A stretch of DNA of 23,990 bases. Source: JBFHES01 sp041584015 (GTDB taxonomy: Bacteria; Bacteroidota; Bacteroidia; Bacteroidales; M50B96). Of the stretch, positions 23,964 through 23,990 are shown one piece after another. The notes under the pieces were generated by a model. That model had not been told where the DNA came from, searched no databases, and was given only the letters and a program-made list of their open reading frames with translations. Every line of letters starts with the position of its first letter. The stretch's first letter is position 1. Made by a program: the position numbers and the translations under genes. The stretch covers positions 1 through 23,990 of the forward strand of contig JBFHES010000039.1 in the NCBI GenBank assembly GCA_041584015.1, given 5' to 3'.

Positions 23964-23990
23964 GTAGATTTCTAATATTTCTTTGCAATA

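Noticed and set aside
1..23990. CRISPR, tRNA, rRNA, mobile element, toxin-antitoxin or defence cluster
   Set aside because: No regular direct repeats, cloverleaf sequences, transposase or integrase motifs, terminal repeats or known defence domains were seen on either strand.

Overview
The window looks like ordinary chromosomal sequence of a Bacteroidota bacterium, probably a marine or anaerobic Bacteroidales/Marinilabiliales-type organism; the exact genus is inference. The evidence is AT-rich DNA, promoter elements of the Bacteroidota form TTTG-N19-TAnnTTTG, a type IX secretion system (T9SS) C-terminal sorting domain on a beta-helix protein, a lipoprotein with an acidic stretch after its lipobox cysteine, and Bacteroidota-typical families (DUF4159, DUF2147, PepD, NtrC-type regulators). 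No rRNA, tRNA, CRISPR array, insertion sequence, integrase, phage gene or recognisable defence system is visible.

Layout. 1-1532 (+): the 3' part of a molybdopterin oxidoreductase, then a rubrerythrin-like diiron protein, closed by a bidirectional terminator. 1612-3776 (-): serS, then the rplU-rpmA ribosomal operon with its own promoter and terminator; L27 carries an unusual Lys/Ala/Glu-rich C-terminal tail. 3971-4383 (-): decayed remnant of a T9SS-secreted protein. 4617-6071 (+): pepD dipeptidase. 6127-7863 (-): secreted beta-helix protein with a T9SS tail. 7922-10787 (+): DUF4159 protein, an NtrC-like regulator lacking a DNA-binding domain, and a tRNA-dihydrouridine synthase with no ATG start. 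10861-11757 (+): unrecognised lipoprotein. 11779-13915 (-): Dabb protein, mannose-6-phosphate isomerase and a lipoprotein esterase, probably co-transcribed in the order Dabb to manA to esterase. 14284-16106 (+): tight operon of uridine kinase, DEDDy exonuclease and HIT hydrolase. 16210-18000 (+): argS. 18180-21458 (+): a two-component pair (NtrC-type regulator with HTH, then NtrY-like membrane histidine kinase, overlapping by 11 bases) followed by an isochorismatase-like hydrolase. 21529-22341 (-): alpha/beta hydrolase. 22450-23963 (+): DUF2147 protein and a D-threonine-aldolase-like PLP enzyme.

Functionally this is housekeeping (translation, tRNA charging and modification, nucleotide salvage, peptide and sugar metabolism) mixed with signalling and envelope genes. 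I found no convincing new multi-gene system. The items most worth checking are the HTH-less sigma-54 activator with a GAFTSA loop, the long L27 tail, the dihydrouridine synthase start, the T9SS pseudogene, and the unassigned surface-type lipoprotein.
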